A DNA stretch of 64,000 nucleotides from assembly GCF_019375555.1 (NCBI RefSeq), contig NZ_JAHXDN010000001.1, positions 597,501 through 661,500 on the forward strand, in the 5' to 3' direction. Positions 26,926-37,844 of the stretch are shown here, one piece after another. The DNA comes from Roseobacter insulae (GTDB lineage: Bacteria; Pseudomonadota; Alphaproteobacteria; Rhodobacterales; Rhodobacteraceae). Numbering within the stretch: position 1 is the first letter of the stretch; every line of letters starts with the position of its first letter. The notes below the pieces were generated by a model. That model was given only the letters and a program-made list of their open reading frames with translations, searched no databases and was not told where the DNA came from. Both the position numbers and the translations under genes were made by a program.

Positions 26926-29406
26926 ATGAGCGATACTGACGGCAAAAAAACATTGGGTCTGCGTGGCGGTGCTGCGCGTCCGGGCAACGTAAAGCAAAGC
27001 TTTAGCCACGGACGGACCAAAAACGTCGTGGTGGAGACCAAACGCAAGCGCGTTGTGGTGCCGAAACCGGGTGCAGGCAAAGCCAGCGCCGGAGGCAGTG
27101 CGGCAACCGGTGATCCGTCGAAACGGCCAGCCGGCATTTCCGACGCGGAAATGGAGCGTCGGCTGAAGGCTGTTCAAGCGGCAAAAGCCCGTGAGGCGGA
27201 AGAGGCCGCGTCACGTCAGGCCGAGGAGAAGGCGCGCGCCGAAGATCGTGAGCGCCGCCGGGCTGAACAGGAAGAAAAAGAACGCGTTGAACGGGAGCGC
27301 GAGGAGAGCCTTAAGGCGAAGGCCGAGGAAGATGCGCGCCGCAAACAGGAAGCGGAAGATGCCGCCAAAGCTGCGGCTGCGCCGGTCGAAGAGCCTGTGG
27401 TCGCACGTCCGACCAGCACGAAGGCGCCGGAAGCCGCGCCCCGCAAGCAGCAGGACCGCGACCGGGACAACAACAAACGCGGGGGCAAGGGCGGTGAGGA
27501 TAATCGTCGCTCCGGCAAGCTGACGCTGAACCAGGCGCTTTCTGGCGGCGAGGGCGGGCGTCAACGCTCCATGGCGGCAATGAAGCGCAAGCAGGAGCGC
27601 GCGCGTCAGAAAGCCATGGGCGGCAGTGTCGAACGTGAAAAGGTTGTGCGCGAAGTGCAATTGCCGGAAGCGATTGTCGTTTCTGAACTGGCGAACCGGA
27701 TGGCCGAGCGGGTTGGCGAAGTCGTCAAGGCGTTGATGAACAACGGTATGATGCTCACGCAGAACGAAACGATTGATGCGGATACCGCCGAACTGATCAT
27801 CGAGGAATTTGGTCACAAGGTTGTCCGCGTGTCTGATTCCGATGTGGAAGACGTGATCAAAGAGGTTGAAGACGACGACAAGGACCTCAAGCCGCGGCCG
27901 CCGGTCATCACGATCATGGGCCATGTTGACCACGGTAAAACGTCGCTTCTAGACGCGATCCGCAACGCCAAGGTTGTTGCCGGTGAAGCGGGCGGCATCA
28001 CGCAGCACATCGGCGCCTACCAGGTGAAAACCGACGGCGGACAGGTGCTCAGCTTCCTCGATACGCCCGGTCACGCTGCGTTTACGTCGATGCGGTCGCG
28101 CGGTGCGCAGGTCACCGATATCGTCGTGCTGGTTGTGGCCGCCGATGACGCGGTGATGCCGCAGACCATCGAGGCGATCAATCATGCGAAGGCCGCCGAG
28201 GTGCCGATGATCGTGGCGATCAACAAGATCGACCGCCCGGCGGCTGATCCCGACAAGGTGCGGACGGATCTGCTGCAGCATGAGGTCATCGTCGAGAAGA
28301 TGTCGGGCGAGGTACAGGATGTCGAAGTGTCGGCCATCACCGGCCAGGGCCTTGATGAACTGCTGGAAGCCATTGCGCTGCAGGCGGAGATCCTGGAGCT
28401 GAAAGCCAACCCCGACCGCGCCGCACAAGGTGCCGTGATCGAAGCGCAGCTTGATGTGGGCCGCGGGCCGGTCGCGACTGTTCTGGTGCAGAACGGCACC
28501 TTGCGTCAGGGTGATATCTTCGTCGTGGGTGAGCAGTATGGTAAAGTCCGGGCGCTGATCGACGATCAGGGTAACCGCGTCAAGGAAGCGGGGCCGTCTG
28601 TTCCGGTCGAGGTTCTGGGCCTGAATGGCACACCCGAAGCGGGTGACGTTCTGAACGTCACTGAAACCGAAGCGCAGGCACGCGAAATCGCGGCTTACCG
28701 TGAACAGGCCGCCAAGGACAAACGCGCCGCTGCCGGTGCCGCGACGACACTTGAACAGCTGATGGCCAATGCCAAGGCGGACGAGAATGTCAGCGAACTG
28801 CCAATTCTGGTCAAGGCCGATGTGCAGGGATCTGCCGAAGCGATCGTTCAGGCGATGGAGAAAATCGGTAACGACGAGGTGCGCGTGCGCGTGCTGCATT
28901 CAGGCGTGGGCGCGATCACGGAAACGGATGTCGGCCTCGCCGAAGCGAGCCAGGCGCCGATCATGGGCTTCAACGTCCGTGCAAACGCCTCGGCACGCAA
29001 CACGGCAAACCAGAAAGGTGTCGAAATCCGGTATTATTCGGTGATCTATGACCTTGTGGACGATGTGAAAGCGGCCGCCTCTGGCCTGCTCAGCGCAGAA
29101 ATCCGCGAGAATTTCATCGGGTATGCAACGATCAAGGAAGTCTTCAAGGTCACCGGTGTTGGCAAGGTCGCTGGCTGTCTGGTCACCGAAGGCGTGGCCC
29201 GTCGATCCGCCGGGGTCCGCCTGCTTCGCGATAACGTGGTGATTCACGAAGGAACGCTAAAAACGCTGAAGCGCTTCAAGGATGAAGTCGCCGAAGTGCA
29301 GTCAGGTCAGGAATGCGGTATGGCGTTCGAGAACTACGATGACATTCGTGCAGACGACGTGATCGAGATTTTCGAGCGTGAAGAGATCACCCGCACGCTC
29401 AGCTAA
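26926..29406 (+). CDS. infB: Translation initiation factor IF-2
   Basis: This 826-residue GTPase brings initiator tRNA to the 30S subunit. The N-terminus has a long, highly charged stretch (about residues 65-200) rich in Glu, Arg and Ala, typical of alphaproteobacterial IF-2. The G domain starts near residue 328, with [14 protein letters not shown] and NKID. Domains III and IV follow and the C-terminus ends near [11 protein letters not shown] perfect terminator follows. Confidence 0.97.
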   Translation: MSDTDGKKTLGLRGGAARPGNVKQSFSHGRTKNVVVETKRKRVVVPKPGAGKASAGGSAATGDPSKRPAGISDAEMERRLKAVQAAKAREAEEAASRQAEEKARAEDRERRRAEQEEKERVEREREESLKAKAEEDARRKQEAEDAAKAAAAPVEEPVVARPTSTKAPEAAPRKQQDRDRDNNKRGGKGGEDNRRSGKLTLNQALSGGEGGRQRSMAAMKRKQERARQKAMGGSVEREKVVREVQLPEAIVVSELANRMAERVGEVVKALMNNGMMLTQNETIDADTAELIIEEFGHKVVRVSDSDVEDVIKEVEDDDKDLKPRPPVITIMGHVDHGKTSLLDAIRNAKVVAGEAGGITQHIGAYQVKTDGGQVLSFLDTPGHAAFTSMRSRGAQVTDIVVLVVAADDAVMPQTIEAINHAKAAEVPMIVAINKIDRPAADPDKVRTDLLQHEVIVEKMSGEVQDVEVSAITGQGLDELLEAIALQAEILELKANPDRAAQGAVIEAQLDVGRGPVATVLVQNGTLRQGDIFVVGEQYGKVRALIDDQGNRVKEAGPSVPVEVLGLNGTPEAGDVLNVTETEAQAREIAAYREQAAKDKRAAAGAATTLEQLMANAKADENVSELPILVKADVQGSAEAIVQAMEKIGNDEVRVRVLHSGVGAITETDVGLAEASQAPIMGFNVRANASARNTANQKGVEIRYYSVIYDLVDDVKAAASGLLSAEIRENFIGYATIKEVFKVTGVGKVAGCLVTEGVARRSAGVRLLRDNVVIHEGTLKTLKRFKDEVAEVQSGQECGMAFENYDDIRADDVIEIFEREEITRTLS

Positions 29407-29430
29407 GTTGAAAGACACATACAAGAACGA

Positions 29431-29459
29431 AAAAGGGACAGCACCGTGCTGTCCCTTTT
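29431..29459. terminator. Bidirectional intrinsic terminator after infB
   Basis: AAAAGGGACAGCA, a CCG loop and TGCTGTCCCTTTT form a perfect 13-bp stem. It ends the rimP-infB operon and, on the other strand, the small gene at 29478-29612. Confidence 0.93.
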
Positions 29460-29477
29460 GCTTTACTGGTGGTGCGT

Positions 29478-29612
29478 TCAGGCCGCTTTGGTGACCGGCA
29501 GGCCTGCGTAGCTTGTATCGTCGACTTTCACCACAATCCGGCCGTCTGGTAACGCCCGAACATAGGTTCCCTGAATTGATACGGCACTTCCCAGTGTGAT
29601 TGTCCGTAACAT
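29478..29612 (-). CDS. 44-residue conserved-looking small protein, function unknown
   Basis: An ATG at 29612 follows a strong ribosome site (GGGGAGGAAAAGGGC). The 44 codons read M-L-R-T-I-T-L-G-S-A-V-S and continue to a TGA at 29478-29480. The composition looks folded: alternating beta-like strands (VSIQGTYVRAL, RIVVKVDD) and a short tail. I recall similar tiny proteins in Rhodobacterales. The upstream 130 bases are AT-rich and could hold a promoter. A terminator follows 20 bases after the stop. Confidence 0.68.
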   Translation of the reverse strand: MLRTITLGSAVSIQGTYVRALPDGRIVVKVDDTSYAGLPVTKAA

Positions 29613-29741
29613 GCCCTTTTCCTCCCCAGGATAATGACAAGATAATCGTGCAATGAAGTTTGACCGATTGTAATAAAAATATAGTTAATTGCCCGGAATA
29701 GGCGAAAAATCGCAAACGGATTCACGTAAGAGGAAATTTGC

Positions 29742-30149
29742 CTAGAGCCAATCCCGGAGAATCGGAATTAAAGGAACGTCTGCCGCGGGCATCGGGTAGT
29801 CTTTGAGGGCTGAGGCGCGCACCCATTTCAGGCTTTGACCCTCGCGCGATTGCGGTGCGCCGTCCCACTTTCGGCATGCGAAGAGCGGCATCAGGAGATG
29901 GAAATCATCGTAGCTGTGGCTGGCAAATGTCAGTGGTGCGAGGCAGGACGCCCATGTGGCGATGCCGAGCTCCTCGTGCAACTCGCGGATCAATGCGGCC
30001 TCGGGGGTTTCACCCGGCTCCACCTTTCCGCCGGGAAACTCCCACAGCCCGGCCATTGATTTTCCCGCCGGGCGTTGTGCCAGCAGAACGCGCCCGTCTA
30101 CATCGATAAGCGCCACAGCTGACACCAGAACAACCTTTTTTGATGTCAT
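29742..30149 (-). CDS. mutT: MutT-type 8-oxo-dGTP diphosphatase
   Basis: This 135-residue Nudix enzyme cleans 8-oxo-dGTP from the nucleotide pool. The box reads GGKVEPGE then RELHEELGI, preceded by LAQRPAGKSMAGLWEFP, which is the MutT form. It overlaps argJ by four bases, so argJ and mutT are translationally coupled. Confidence 0.9.
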   Translation of the reverse strand: MTSKKVVLVSAVALIDVDGRVLLAQRPAGKSMAGLWEFPGGKVEPGETPEAALIRELHEELGIATWASCLAPLTFASHSYDDFHLLMPLFACRKWDGAPQSREGQSLKWVRASALKDYPMPAADVPLIPILRDWL

Positions 30150-31372
30150 GATCTGTAGTCAGCGTTGATGTCGATGTAGCCGTGCGTCAGATCGCAGGTC
30201 CATACTGTCGAGCGGCCTTCGCCGAGACCGATGTCGACACCGATGAAAAGCTCTTCGCCCTTCATGTGACCCGCTGCCTTGGCCTCATCATAACCTTCAC
30301 TGACCCAGCCATTCTCCGCGACCACAACGTCGCCAAACCGAATGGACAGACGATCCCGGTCCGCCGCGGCGCCGGATTTCCCGATGGCCATGACAACGCG
30401 ACCCCAGTTCGGATCCTCCCCGGCAATGGCCGTTTTCACGAGAGGGGAATTGGCAATCGACATCGCATGCGTTTTTGCATCCCGGTCACTGGCCGCGCCG
30501 GTAACCGTGATCTCCACGAACTTGGTTGCGCCTTCGCCATCCCGTACCACCTGATGTGCAAGGTCCAGCATCACGCCGTGCAGGGCGTCGGAGAAGGCAA
30601 GATCGCCGCTTACATCAACGCCGGATGCGCCGGTCGCCGCGACGATCAGCGTGTCCGATGTAGAAGTGTCACTGTCCACCGTGATGCAATTGAATGTTTG
30701 CGCGTTGTGGCCGGATACCATCGCCTGCAATTCGGCCTGCGGCAGCTTGGCATCGGTGAAGATGTAGACAAGCATCGTTGCCATGTCGGGGGCAATCATG
30801 CCGGACCCCTTTGCGATGCCGGCGATCTTTACCGTCTGTCCAGCAATCTTGACCTCGGTGCCCGCGCCCTTCGGGAAGGTATCGGTCGTCATGATCGCCC
30901 GGGCGGCGGCAGCAATCCCAGAGGTATCCAACTGGCTGGCCAACGCGGTCAGATGCGCGGTGATCTTTTCAAACGGGAGTGGTTCGCCAATCACGCCGGT
31001 AGACGCCGTGAATACGCGCGATTGCGGAACGTCACAGGCTGCTGCGGTCGCCGCCGTAATTTCTTCTACGGCCGATACACCACCCTTGCCGGTAAAGGCG
31101 TTGGAGTTGCCGGAATTCACCAGAATTGCGGCTCCGTCTTCGCTCGCCCTGCCCAGCTTGTCCTGACAATCGAGCACTGGCGCGGACCGCGTGGCGGAGG
31201 TGGTAAATACGCCAGCAAGTGCTGTGCCGGGGATCAGTTTTGCCAGCATCACATCGGTGCGGCCCTGATAGCGAACACCAGCCGCGACTGTCGAGAAAGT
31301 TACACCTTCAATGACCGGAAGATCGGGAAAAGCATCGGGCGCCAGCGGCGAAACAGACGAAATCGTGGCCAT
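30146..31372 (-). CDS. argJ: Bifunctional ornithine acetyltransferase / N-acetylglutamate synthase
   Basis: This 408-residue enzyme recycles the acetyl group in arginine synthesis and can also make acetylglutamate. It self-cleaves before a threonine: the site is in GSGMIAPDMATML. GEDPNWGRV is a further signature, and TRSAPVLDC lies near the N-terminus. It starts six bases after the ppiC-type gene stop and overlaps mutT. Confidence 0.96.
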   Translation of the reverse strand: MATISSVSPLAPDAFPDLPVIEGVTFSTVAAGVRYQGRTDVMLAKLIPGTALAGVFTTSATRSAPVLDCQDKLGRASEDGAAILVNSGNSNAFTGKGGVSAVEEITAATAAACDVPQSRVFTASTGVIGEPLPFEKITAHLTALASQLDTSGIAAAARAIMTTDTFPKGAGTEVKIAGQTVKIAGIAKGSGMIAPDMATMLVYIFTDAKLPQAELQAMVSGHNAQTFNCITVDSDTSTSDTLIVAATGASGVDVSGDLAFSDALHGVMLDLAHQVVRDGEGATKFVEITVTGAASDRDAKTHAMSIANSPLVKTAIAGEDPNWGRVVMAIGKSGAAADRDRLSIRFGDVVVAENGWVSEGYDEAKAAGHMKGEELFIGVDIGLGEGRSTVWTCDLTHGYIDINADYRS

Positions 31373-31378
31373 TCCGTG

Positions 31379-32242
31379 CTATTCCAGCAGGTCAATCTGT
31401 TTCAGAACGGCGGGGTCGATCTCCTGATCAGCCGGCAACTGGACATCGGCTGCATCGGCCGCCTCGGTAATCGCCTGTTGCGCCGCCATCTGACGTATCT
31501 CGTTTGTCAAATCGCCGCGTACTTCCTCGATGGTGGGAATGGCTGCTTTGCGTGTGTCGTTGAGCTTGATGATATGCCAGCCGAACTGGGTCTGAACCGG
31601 CGCGGAGACCTCACCAACGCTCAGCGCAATGGTGGCGGCTTCAAAAGTCGGCACCATCATGCCCGCTCCGAACCAACCCAACTCTCCACCACCCGGGCCG
31701 GAAGGACCTGTGGATTTCTCGCGCGCTGTGGCTGCGAAATCGGCACCGCCATCGATAGTCTCCTTGACGGCCAGCGCTTCTTCTTCGGTTTCCACCAGAA
31801 TATGCGATGCGTTATACTCCTCCTCGGGGTCGATATCACCATACTGTCTGTCATAGAGTTCTTGCACCGCATCCTCGGTCACCGCTTCGGCCAGCACGGC
31901 CTCGACAACTTCCGCAGCGATCAGTGATCTTTTCTCGTTGTCCAGCGACATGGCGACACGCGGCGGCAAATCCCCTTCGAATTTCTGCGCCAGCGCGCTT
32001 TGCTGCACGAGCTGCTCCAAAATGCCATCATAGAGCACGTCATCCGCCAGTTCCTGATACTGCTGCGGCAGGCTGGCGCGCGCCGCGATCATATGGCCGA
32101 GCTTTATTTCAACACCATTCACGGTTGCCACGACCGTCTGTGCGGTGACGGGCTCCGCGGCAGCGTCGTCCTGTGCCCAGACCTGTGATGCGATGCTGGC
32201 CATAAGCGCGGCCGTGGCCAGGATTTTGAGATGTTTTTGCAT
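31379..32242 (-). CDS. Periplasmic peptidyl-prolyl isomerase, parvulin type
   Basis: This 287-residue exported protein has a cleavable signal ending near VWA (residue 23). A helical chaperone-like N-terminal part precedes a parvulin domain beginning ASHILVETEEEAL and including GPGGGELGWFG and QFGWHIIKL. Such proteins fold outer membrane proteins. It leads the argJ-mutT operon and is divergent from secA, a functional neighbour in protein export. Confidence 0.9.
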   Translation of the reverse strand: MQKHLKILATAALMASIASQVWAQDDAAAEPVTAQTVVATVNGVEIKLGHMIAARASLPQQYQELADDVLYDGILEQLVQQSALAQKFEGDLPPRVAMSLDNEKRSLIAAEVVEAVLAEAVTEDAVQELYDRQYGDIDPEEEYNASHILVETEEEALAVKETIDGGADFAATAREKSTGPSGPGGGELGWFGAGMMVPTFEAATIALSVGEVSAPVQTQFGWHIIKLNDTRKAAIPTIEEVRGDLTNEIRQMAAQQAITEAADAADVQLPADQEIDPAVLKQIDLLE

Positions 32243-32415
32243 GGATCGGTCCTATGGATGCGTCACGGTAGGGCGCGACATTGACACGGTTTGGCGTGAC
32301 CCTTACATCGCCCTATGGGCGTCGCAAGAGAGCTTCGTTCTATTCCTATCTATGGGCTGCATCGTAGACGAGCAAGCAGATCGGCACCATTACCTAAACT
32401 TCGGCTGGAGAACGC

Positions 32416-35124
32416 ATGCTGGGCATCGGAACAATCGCAAAAAAGGTCTTTGGCACGCCCAATGACCGCAAAGTCAAAGCGACCCGCCCGCTGATCGACA
32501 AGATCAACGCGCTTGAGCCGGAATTCGAGAAGCTGACAGACGACGGCATCAAACAGAAAACCGAAGAGCTGCGCAAGCGTGCCCTGGACGGGGAACGCCT
32601 CGATGATCTTTTGCCCGAAGCTTTCGCAAACTGCCGCGAAGCCGCGCGGCGTGCGCTGGGTCTGCGGGCGTTTGACACACAGCTGATGGGTGCAGTGTTC
32701 CTGCACCAGGGCAACATCGCCGAGCAGAAAACGGGCGAGGGCAAGACCCTGACGGCGACCTTTGCCGCCTATCTGAATGCGCTGACCGGCAAGGGCGTTC
32801 ATATCGTGACGGTGAACGAATACCTCGCCAAGCGGGATGCGGCGTGGATGGGTCAGGTCTTTGGTGCTTTGGGTCTGACAACGGGCGTTGCCCACTCGGA
32901 AATGACCGAGGAAGACAAGCGCGCGGCCTACGAGAGCGACATCACCTACGCGACGAACAACGAACTGGGCTTCGACTATCTGCGCGACAATATGAAATCC
33001 GAGCTCAGCCAGATTTTCCAGAAGCAGCACAATTTCGCAATCGTGGATGAGGTCGATTCCATCCTGATCGACGAAGCACGTACGCCACTGATCATCTCCG
33101 GCCCGTCGCAGGACCGCTCGGAAATGTACAAGGTCATCGATCAGGTGATCCCGGAGCTGGACGCGTCGCATTTCGAGCTGGATGAGAAAACCCGCAATGT
33201 AACCTTCACCGACGAAGGGAACGAATTCCTCGAAGACCTGCTGCGGTCCCGCGAACTGCTTGAAGAGGGGCAGACCCTCTATGATCCGGAAAGCACGACC
33301 ATCGTCCACCACGTGAACCAGGGGTTGCGGGCGCATAAGCTCTTTCAACGTGACAAGGATTACATTGTCCGCGACGACGACGTGGTTCTGATCGATGAAT
33401 TCACGGGCCGGATGATGGCCGGGCGGCGGCTGTCGGATGGTCTGCATCAGGCCATTGAGGCCAAAGAGAACGTCGCGATCAAACCAGAGAACGTGACGCT
33501 CGCATCCGTAACATTTCAGAACTATTTCCGGCTTTATGACAAGCTGGCCGGGATGACCGGCACCGCGCTGACCGAAGCGGAGGAGTTTCAGGAAATCTAC
33601 GGGTTGGGCGTGGTCGAAGTGCCCACCAACAAGCCGATTGCCCGCGTGGATGAGGATGACCAGGTCTACCGCACCGTGCGCGAGAAATATGCGGCGATGC
33701 TGGAGCAGATCAAGGAAAGCAATGCCAAGGGCCAGCCCGCGCTGGTGGGCACCACCTCCATCGAGAAGTCGGAAATCCTGAGTAATCTGCTGACCGAGGC
33801 GGGCATCAAGCATAATGTGCTGAACGCCCGGCAGCACGAACAGGAAGCGCAGATCGTGGCGGATGCCGGCAAGTTCGGCGCGGTGACGATTGCCACCAAC
33901 ATGGCGGGCCGTGGTACGGATATCCAATTGGGTGGCAACGTTGATATGCAGGTGATGAACGCCATTGCCGCCGATCCCGACGCGGACCCCGAGGCCATCC
34001 GTGCGAAGGTCGAAGCGGAACACGCAGATGAGAAGGCCAAGGTGCTGGAGGCTGGTGGTCTTTATGTTCTGGCGTCTGAGCGACATGAAAGCCGCCGGAT
34101 CGACAACCAGCTTCGCGGCCGATCCGGCCGTCAGGGTGACCCCGGGCGCTCCTCCTTCTACCTCAGCCTCGAAGATGACCTGATGCGCATTTTCGGCTCC
34201 GAACGGCTGGAGAAAGTGCTGACAACCCTTGGTCTCAAGGAAGGCGAAGCCATTGTGCACCCTTGGGTCAACAAATCGCTCGAACGTGCGCAGGCGAAGG
34301 TCGAGGGCCGCAACTTCGACATCCGCAAGCAACTATTGAAATTCGATGACGTGATGAACGAACAGCGTAAAGTTGTCTTCACGCAGCGGCGCGACATCAT
34401 GGAAGCCGCCGACCTGTCCGAGATCACGACGGATATGCGCCATCAGGTGATCGATGACCTTATCGATCAGTACCTGCCGCCCAATACGTATGCAGATCAG
34501 TGGGACTCAGAGGGGCTCTATGCTGCTGTCAAGGAACAGCTGAGTGTTGACGTGCCCGTGCCCGACTGGGTGGAAGAAGAAGGGGTGGATGACGAGGCGA
34601 TCCGGGACCGCCTTGTGGAAGCGACCGACAAGCTGATGACCGAGAAGGCCGCACAATTCGGTTCCGAAAACATGCGCAACATCGAAAAGCAGCTGCTCCT
34701 GCAATCCATTGACGGCAAGTGGCGCGAGCATCTCCTGACATTGGAACATCTGCGCTCGGTCGTGGGTTTCCGTGGTTACGCCCAGCGTGACCCGCTGAAC
34801 GAATACAAGAATGAATCTTTCCAGCTGTTTGAGCGCATGCTCGACAGCCTGCGCGAGGACGTCACACAGAAGCTGTCGCAGATCAGACCGCTCTCGGAAG
34901 ATGAGCAACGCGAGATGCTGGAGCAGATCAGAGCGCAGCAAGCCGCGGCCCAGGGTGCCGCGGCCGCGGCCGTTGCAAGCAGCGGAGACGGGCAATTGTC
35001 TGATCAGGCGGCCGAGGGATTTGTTGAAGACGATCCGTCGACATGGGGCAATCCTGGCCGAAACGAGACCTGTCCCTGTGGCTCCGGCAAGAAGTTCAAG
35101 CACTGTCATGGGCGCCTCGTCTGA
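32416..35124 (+). CDS. secA: Preprotein translocase ATPase SecA
   Basis: This 902-residue motor drives proteins through Sec[12 protein letters not shown] is the Walker A loop and [16 protein letters not shown] covers Walker B; the second helicase lobe has [14 protein letters not shown] and [25 protein letters not shown] split over adjacent motifs. The C-terminus keeps the zinc-binding [14 protein letters not shown] that binds SecB and lipids. It faces the ppiC operon across about 170 bp. Confidence 0.97.
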   Translation: MLGIGTIAKKVFGTPNDRKVKATRPLIDKINALEPEFEKLTDDGIKQKTEELRKRALDGERLDDLLPEAFANCREAARRALGLRAFDTQLMGAVFLHQGNIAEQKTGEGKTLTATFAAYLNALTGKGVHIVTVNEYLAKRDAAWMGQVFGALGLTTGVAHSEMTEEDKRAAYESDITYATNNELGFDYLRDNMKSELSQIFQKQHNFAIVDEVDSILIDEARTPLIISGPSQDRSEMYKVIDQVIPELDASHFELDEKTRNVTFTDEGNEFLEDLLRSRELLEEGQTLYDPESTTIVHHVNQGLRAHKLFQRDKDYIVRDDDVVLIDEFTGRMMAGRRLSDGLHQAIEAKENVAIKPENVTLASVTFQNYFRLYDKLAGMTGTALTEAEEFQEIYGLGVVEVPTNKPIARVDEDDQVYRTVREKYAAMLEQIKESNAKGQPALVGTTSIEKSEILSNLLTEAGIKHNVLNARQHEQEAQIVADAGKFGAVTIATNMAGRGTDIQLGGNVDMQVMNAIAADPDADPEAIRAKVEAEHADEKAKVLEAGGLYVLASERHESRRIDNQLRGRSGRQGDPGRSSFYLSLEDDLMRIFGSERLEKVLTTLGLKEGEAIVHPWVNKSLERAQAKVEGRNFDIRKQLLKFDDVMNEQRKVVFTQRRDIMEAADLSEITTDMRHQVIDDLIDQYLPPNTYADQWDSEGLYAAVKEQLSVDVPVPDWVEEEGVDDEAIRDRLVEATDKLMTEKAAQFGSENMRNIEKQLLLQSIDGKWREHLLTLEHLRSVVGFRGYAQRDPLNEYKNESFQLFERMLDSLREDVTQKLSQIRPLSEDEQREMLEQIRAQQAAAQGAAAAAVASSGDGQLSDQAAEGFVEDDPSTWGNPGRNETCPCGSGKKFKHCHGRLV

Positions 35125-35160
35125 GCTGACTGCCATGTTCTTGCCCGAATGACTCCCCGG

Positions 35161-35188
35161 CACGGCCACAACTCAGCCGTGTTTACGT
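35161..35188 (+). terminator. Weak terminator-like hairpin after secA
   Basis: CACGGC (35161-35166) pairs with GCCGTG (35176-35181), followed by the imperfect T-rich stretch TTTACGTTT. It may only attenuate transcription into the next gene. Confidence 0.4.
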
Positions 35189-35231
35189 TTCATTAAGACT
35201 TTGTTCCAACTGGTGGAGAGGGATCAAAGCA

Positions 35232-36260
35232 ATGTCGCATAAGACAGAAATAATGACAGCGGTGGGCACCTTGGCCTGTGCTGTCGGCATCGGTTTCGTC
35301 ATGCAAAGCGGCGAGGTTGCGGAGTTGCGGTACGGATCGGCAACGACATCTGTCGAAAACATAAAAGCCCAAAGCGCCTTATCCCTGGAACGCGCCGCAC
35401 CAGCTGATCTTGAGATCGCCAACGATGAACCGGTTCTGGACGTCAGCGGCATCACCCTGACGTCGGCGGAAGTTGCGGCGCCCCAGATCCTCCCCAGTCG
35501 CCAAGAGCCGGTCGATATTGCAACTGCGCTGATCAGCAGCCTCGAAAAACCGGCCGCGCCGGAAACGCATCCGCAACTTGTCTGTCCGGTGAAAATGACG
35601 GTCGAACCCCATGCTGCAGCCATGGTCAAATTGAGCCTGACAGCGCCTTGCATGCAGAATGAGCGCGTCACGGTCAGCCACAACGGATTGCAGTTTACCG
35701 AAACAACTTCTGACACCGGCGGTCTTGACGTTGCCGTTCCCGCCATGTCGGAACGGGCGGAATTCTCCGTCGCATTTGCCAATGGGCATAGCGTCGATGC
35801 CATCGCACAAGTTCCCGGCGTCGCCCTTTACGACCGCGTGGCTGTGCAGTGGCAGGGCGCGGATACCGTACAAATCCACGCCCGGGAATTCGGCGCATCT
35901 TACGGGGATGCCGGACACGTGTGGGCCGGTGCCGCGCGCGACGTCTCCGCAGTTGTTGACGGACGCGGCGGTTTCCTTACGCGTCACGGAGACAGCTCCG
36001 CTGACGATGGCCTGATGATCGAGGTTTACACATACCCGTCCGAGCTCACCGCTGCTCAGAACGCGCTTGAACTCAGCGTGGAAACAGAAGTGACCAACAA
36101 GAATTGCGGACGCGAGGTTGAAGCGAAAGCCCTGAAACTGGTTGCGGGCGCGGTTCTCCCCATCAAGGCCCTGTCGCTGGCGGTGCCGGGATGTGATGCG
36201 ATTGGTGATTTTCTGGTGTTGAATAATCCGCTTCAAGACCTGACAGTCGCATCGAACTAA
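35232..36260 (+). CDS. Membrane-anchored periplasmic protein next to secA, function unknown
   Basis: This 342-residue protein has one N-terminal membrane segment (about residues 8-25) and a long periplasmic part. Cysteines are present in pairs (LVCPVKM, TAPCMQ, KNCGRE, VPGCDA), which suggests disulfides, and the middle looks beta-rich. Roseobacter annotations sometimes call neighbours of this kind translocase, but nothing in the sequence shows that. It is probably cotranscribed with the following gene, 22 bp away. Confidence 0.7.
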   Translation: MSHKTEIMTAVGTLACAVGIGFVMQSGEVAELRYGSATTSVENIKAQSALSLERAAPADLEIANDEPVLDVSGITLTSAEVAAPQILPSRQEPVDIATALISSLEKPAAPETHPQLVCPVKMTVEPHAAAMVKLSLTAPCMQNERVTVSHNGLQFTETTSDTGGLDVAVPAMSERAEFSVAFANGHSVDAIAQVPGVALYDRVAVQWQGADTVQIHAREFGASYGDAGHVWAGAARDVSAVVDGRGGFLTRHGDSSADDGLMIEVYTYPSELTAAQNALELSVETEVTNKNCGREVEAKALKLVAGAVLPIKALSLAVPGCDAIGDFLVLNNPLQDLTVASN

Positions 36261-36282
36261 ATCTGCGACGAGGCACCTTAAC

Positions 36283-37842
36283 ATGACATGGAGACGTGCA
36301 GCGATTTTCGCTGCACTTTGCCTTTCCACCTTCCTCCCGGCAGCCCGGGCGCAGGACGTCACGTTGACGTCGCGGGATGGTCGTGTGGAGCTCACCGGCA
36401 CCATCCTGGGGTTCGACGGGGAATTCTACCGCATCGAAACACTCTACGGCGAACTGACGGTGGATGGGTCGGGCGTGCTATGCGAGGGCCCCGGATGCCC
36501 AAACCTGCAGGACTTCGTGGCCGAACTCTATATCTCGGGTTCCGCAACCATGGGTGCCGTTCTGATGCCCGCGCTGGTCGAAGGCTTTGCCCTGCGCAAT
36601 GGCTACGACGCGGTGCGCGAAACGCAGGACAAGACGCATTTCACCTACCGGCTGATGAATTCGGATACCGGCAAGCTCGCCGCCGAGTTTTTCTTCAGGG
36701 TCAGTAATACCGATGAAGGTTTCGCTGATCTTTTGGCCAATGAGGCGGACCTCGTGATGGCCTTGCGCGAAATCAGGCCCGATGAGCAGCTGCGCGCCCG
36801 CGAATCCGGCATGGGTGACATGACCGATGACAATCGCAGCCGGGTTCTGGCGCTGGACGCGGTTGTTCCCATCGTGGCCCCGAATAATCCCGTGCGCGAT
36901 ATCGCACCGCTCAGTCTGGCGCGTGCCTATGCCGGACAAATCACCAACTGGACCGACCTAGGGGGGCCGGACGCACCGATCACCCTGCATGCGCCCGCGG
37001 CCGAAACCGGCTTGGGTCAGGCGATTGACGATGAGATTATTGCGCCGGCGGGTCTCCAGATGTCACCCAACATCATCCGCCACAGTCGTGGCGCTGACCT
37101 TGCACAGGCCGTCGCGTCCGATGCCTTTGCCTTGGGTGCTGCCAGCTATGCCGAGGTTGGCAACGCGCAACCGCTGACCCTCAAAGGTCAGTGTGGCCGG
37201 GTATTGCGTGCAACGCGCCGGACAATCAAGACCGAAGATTATCCCCTCACGGCACCGATGTTCCTCTATCTTCCCGCCCGCCGTTTGCCCAAGATCGCGC
37301 GCGAGTTTCTGGCCTTTACACGCGGTCCCGCCGCGCAAATCGTGATCCGGCGCGCGGGTTTTGTGGATCAGGCGCCCGAAGAGGTCCCTTTGGATGAACA
37401 GGGGAACCGTTTTGCCAACGCTATTGCGGCCGCCGGGGCGGAAACGAGCCTGCAGGAATTGCAGCGGATGACCACGACCCTTTCACCGATGAAGCGGCTG
37501 ACCACGTCCTTCAGGTTCGAAGCCGGGTCCGTCCGACTGGATGCGCAATCGCGCTCGAACGTGCAGCAAATGGCCCGCGCTCTTGAACAGGGGCGCTATG
37601 ATGCGCGCCGTCTGTTGTTTGTTGGTTTCAGTGACGGTGACGGCCCGGCGGTGGCCAACAGGGGGATTGCCCTGCGCCGCGCGGAAGCCGTGAAACAAGC
37701 CGTGGTGCAGGCGGCGGAAACCGCCGATCTGGAGCGGGTTGTGTTGGACGTCGATGCATTTGGTGAAGCCATGCCAATGGCCTGTGACAGCAGCGCCTGG
37801 GGCCGCCAGGCCAATCGCCGTGTCGAGGTCTGGGTGCGATGA
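36283..37842 (+). CDS. Periplasmic PBP-like (phosphate-type) domain fused to OmpA domain
   Basis: This 519-residue exported protein has a signal ending near ARA, then a domain resembling phosphate-type solute-binding proteins (GSATMGAVLMPALVEGF as the entry loop, ITNWTDLGGPDAPITLH later). The last 120 residues form an OmpA/MotB peptidoglycan-binding domain (FRFEAGSVRLDAQS, LVGFSD-like LFVGFSDGDG, RRAEAVKQA, NRRVEVWV). A binding protein tethered to the cell wall is unusual. No permease is adjacent. It is two bases from the convergent radC end. Confidence 0.8.
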   Translation: MTWRRAAIFAALCLSTFLPAARAQDVTLTSRDGRVELTGTILGFDGEFYRIETLYGELTVDGSGVLCEGPGCPNLQDFVAELYISGSATMGAVLMPALVEGFALRNGYDAVRETQDKTHFTYRLMNSDTGKLAAEFFFRVSNTDEGFADLLANEADLVMALREIRPDEQLRARESGMGDMTDDNRSRVLALDAVVPIVAPNNPVRDIAPLSLARAYAGQITNWTDLGGPDAPITLHAPAAETGLGQAIDDEIIAPAGLQMSPNIIRHSRGADLAQAVASDAFALGAASYAEVGNAQPLTLKGQCGRVLRATRRTIKTEDYPLTAPMFLYLPARRLPKIAREFLAFTRGPAAQIVIRRAGFVDQAPEEVPLDEQGNRFANAIAAAGAETSLQELQRMTTTLSPMKRLTTSFRFEAGSVRLDAQSRSNVQQMARALEQGRYDARRLLFVGFSDGDGPAVANRGIALRRAEAVKQAVVQAAETADLERVVLDVDAFGEAMPMACDSSAWGRQANRRVEVWVR

Positions 37843-37844
37843 AC

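Noticed and set aside
32350-34332. 660-codon open frame on the minus strand
   Set aside because: Antisense shadow of secA.
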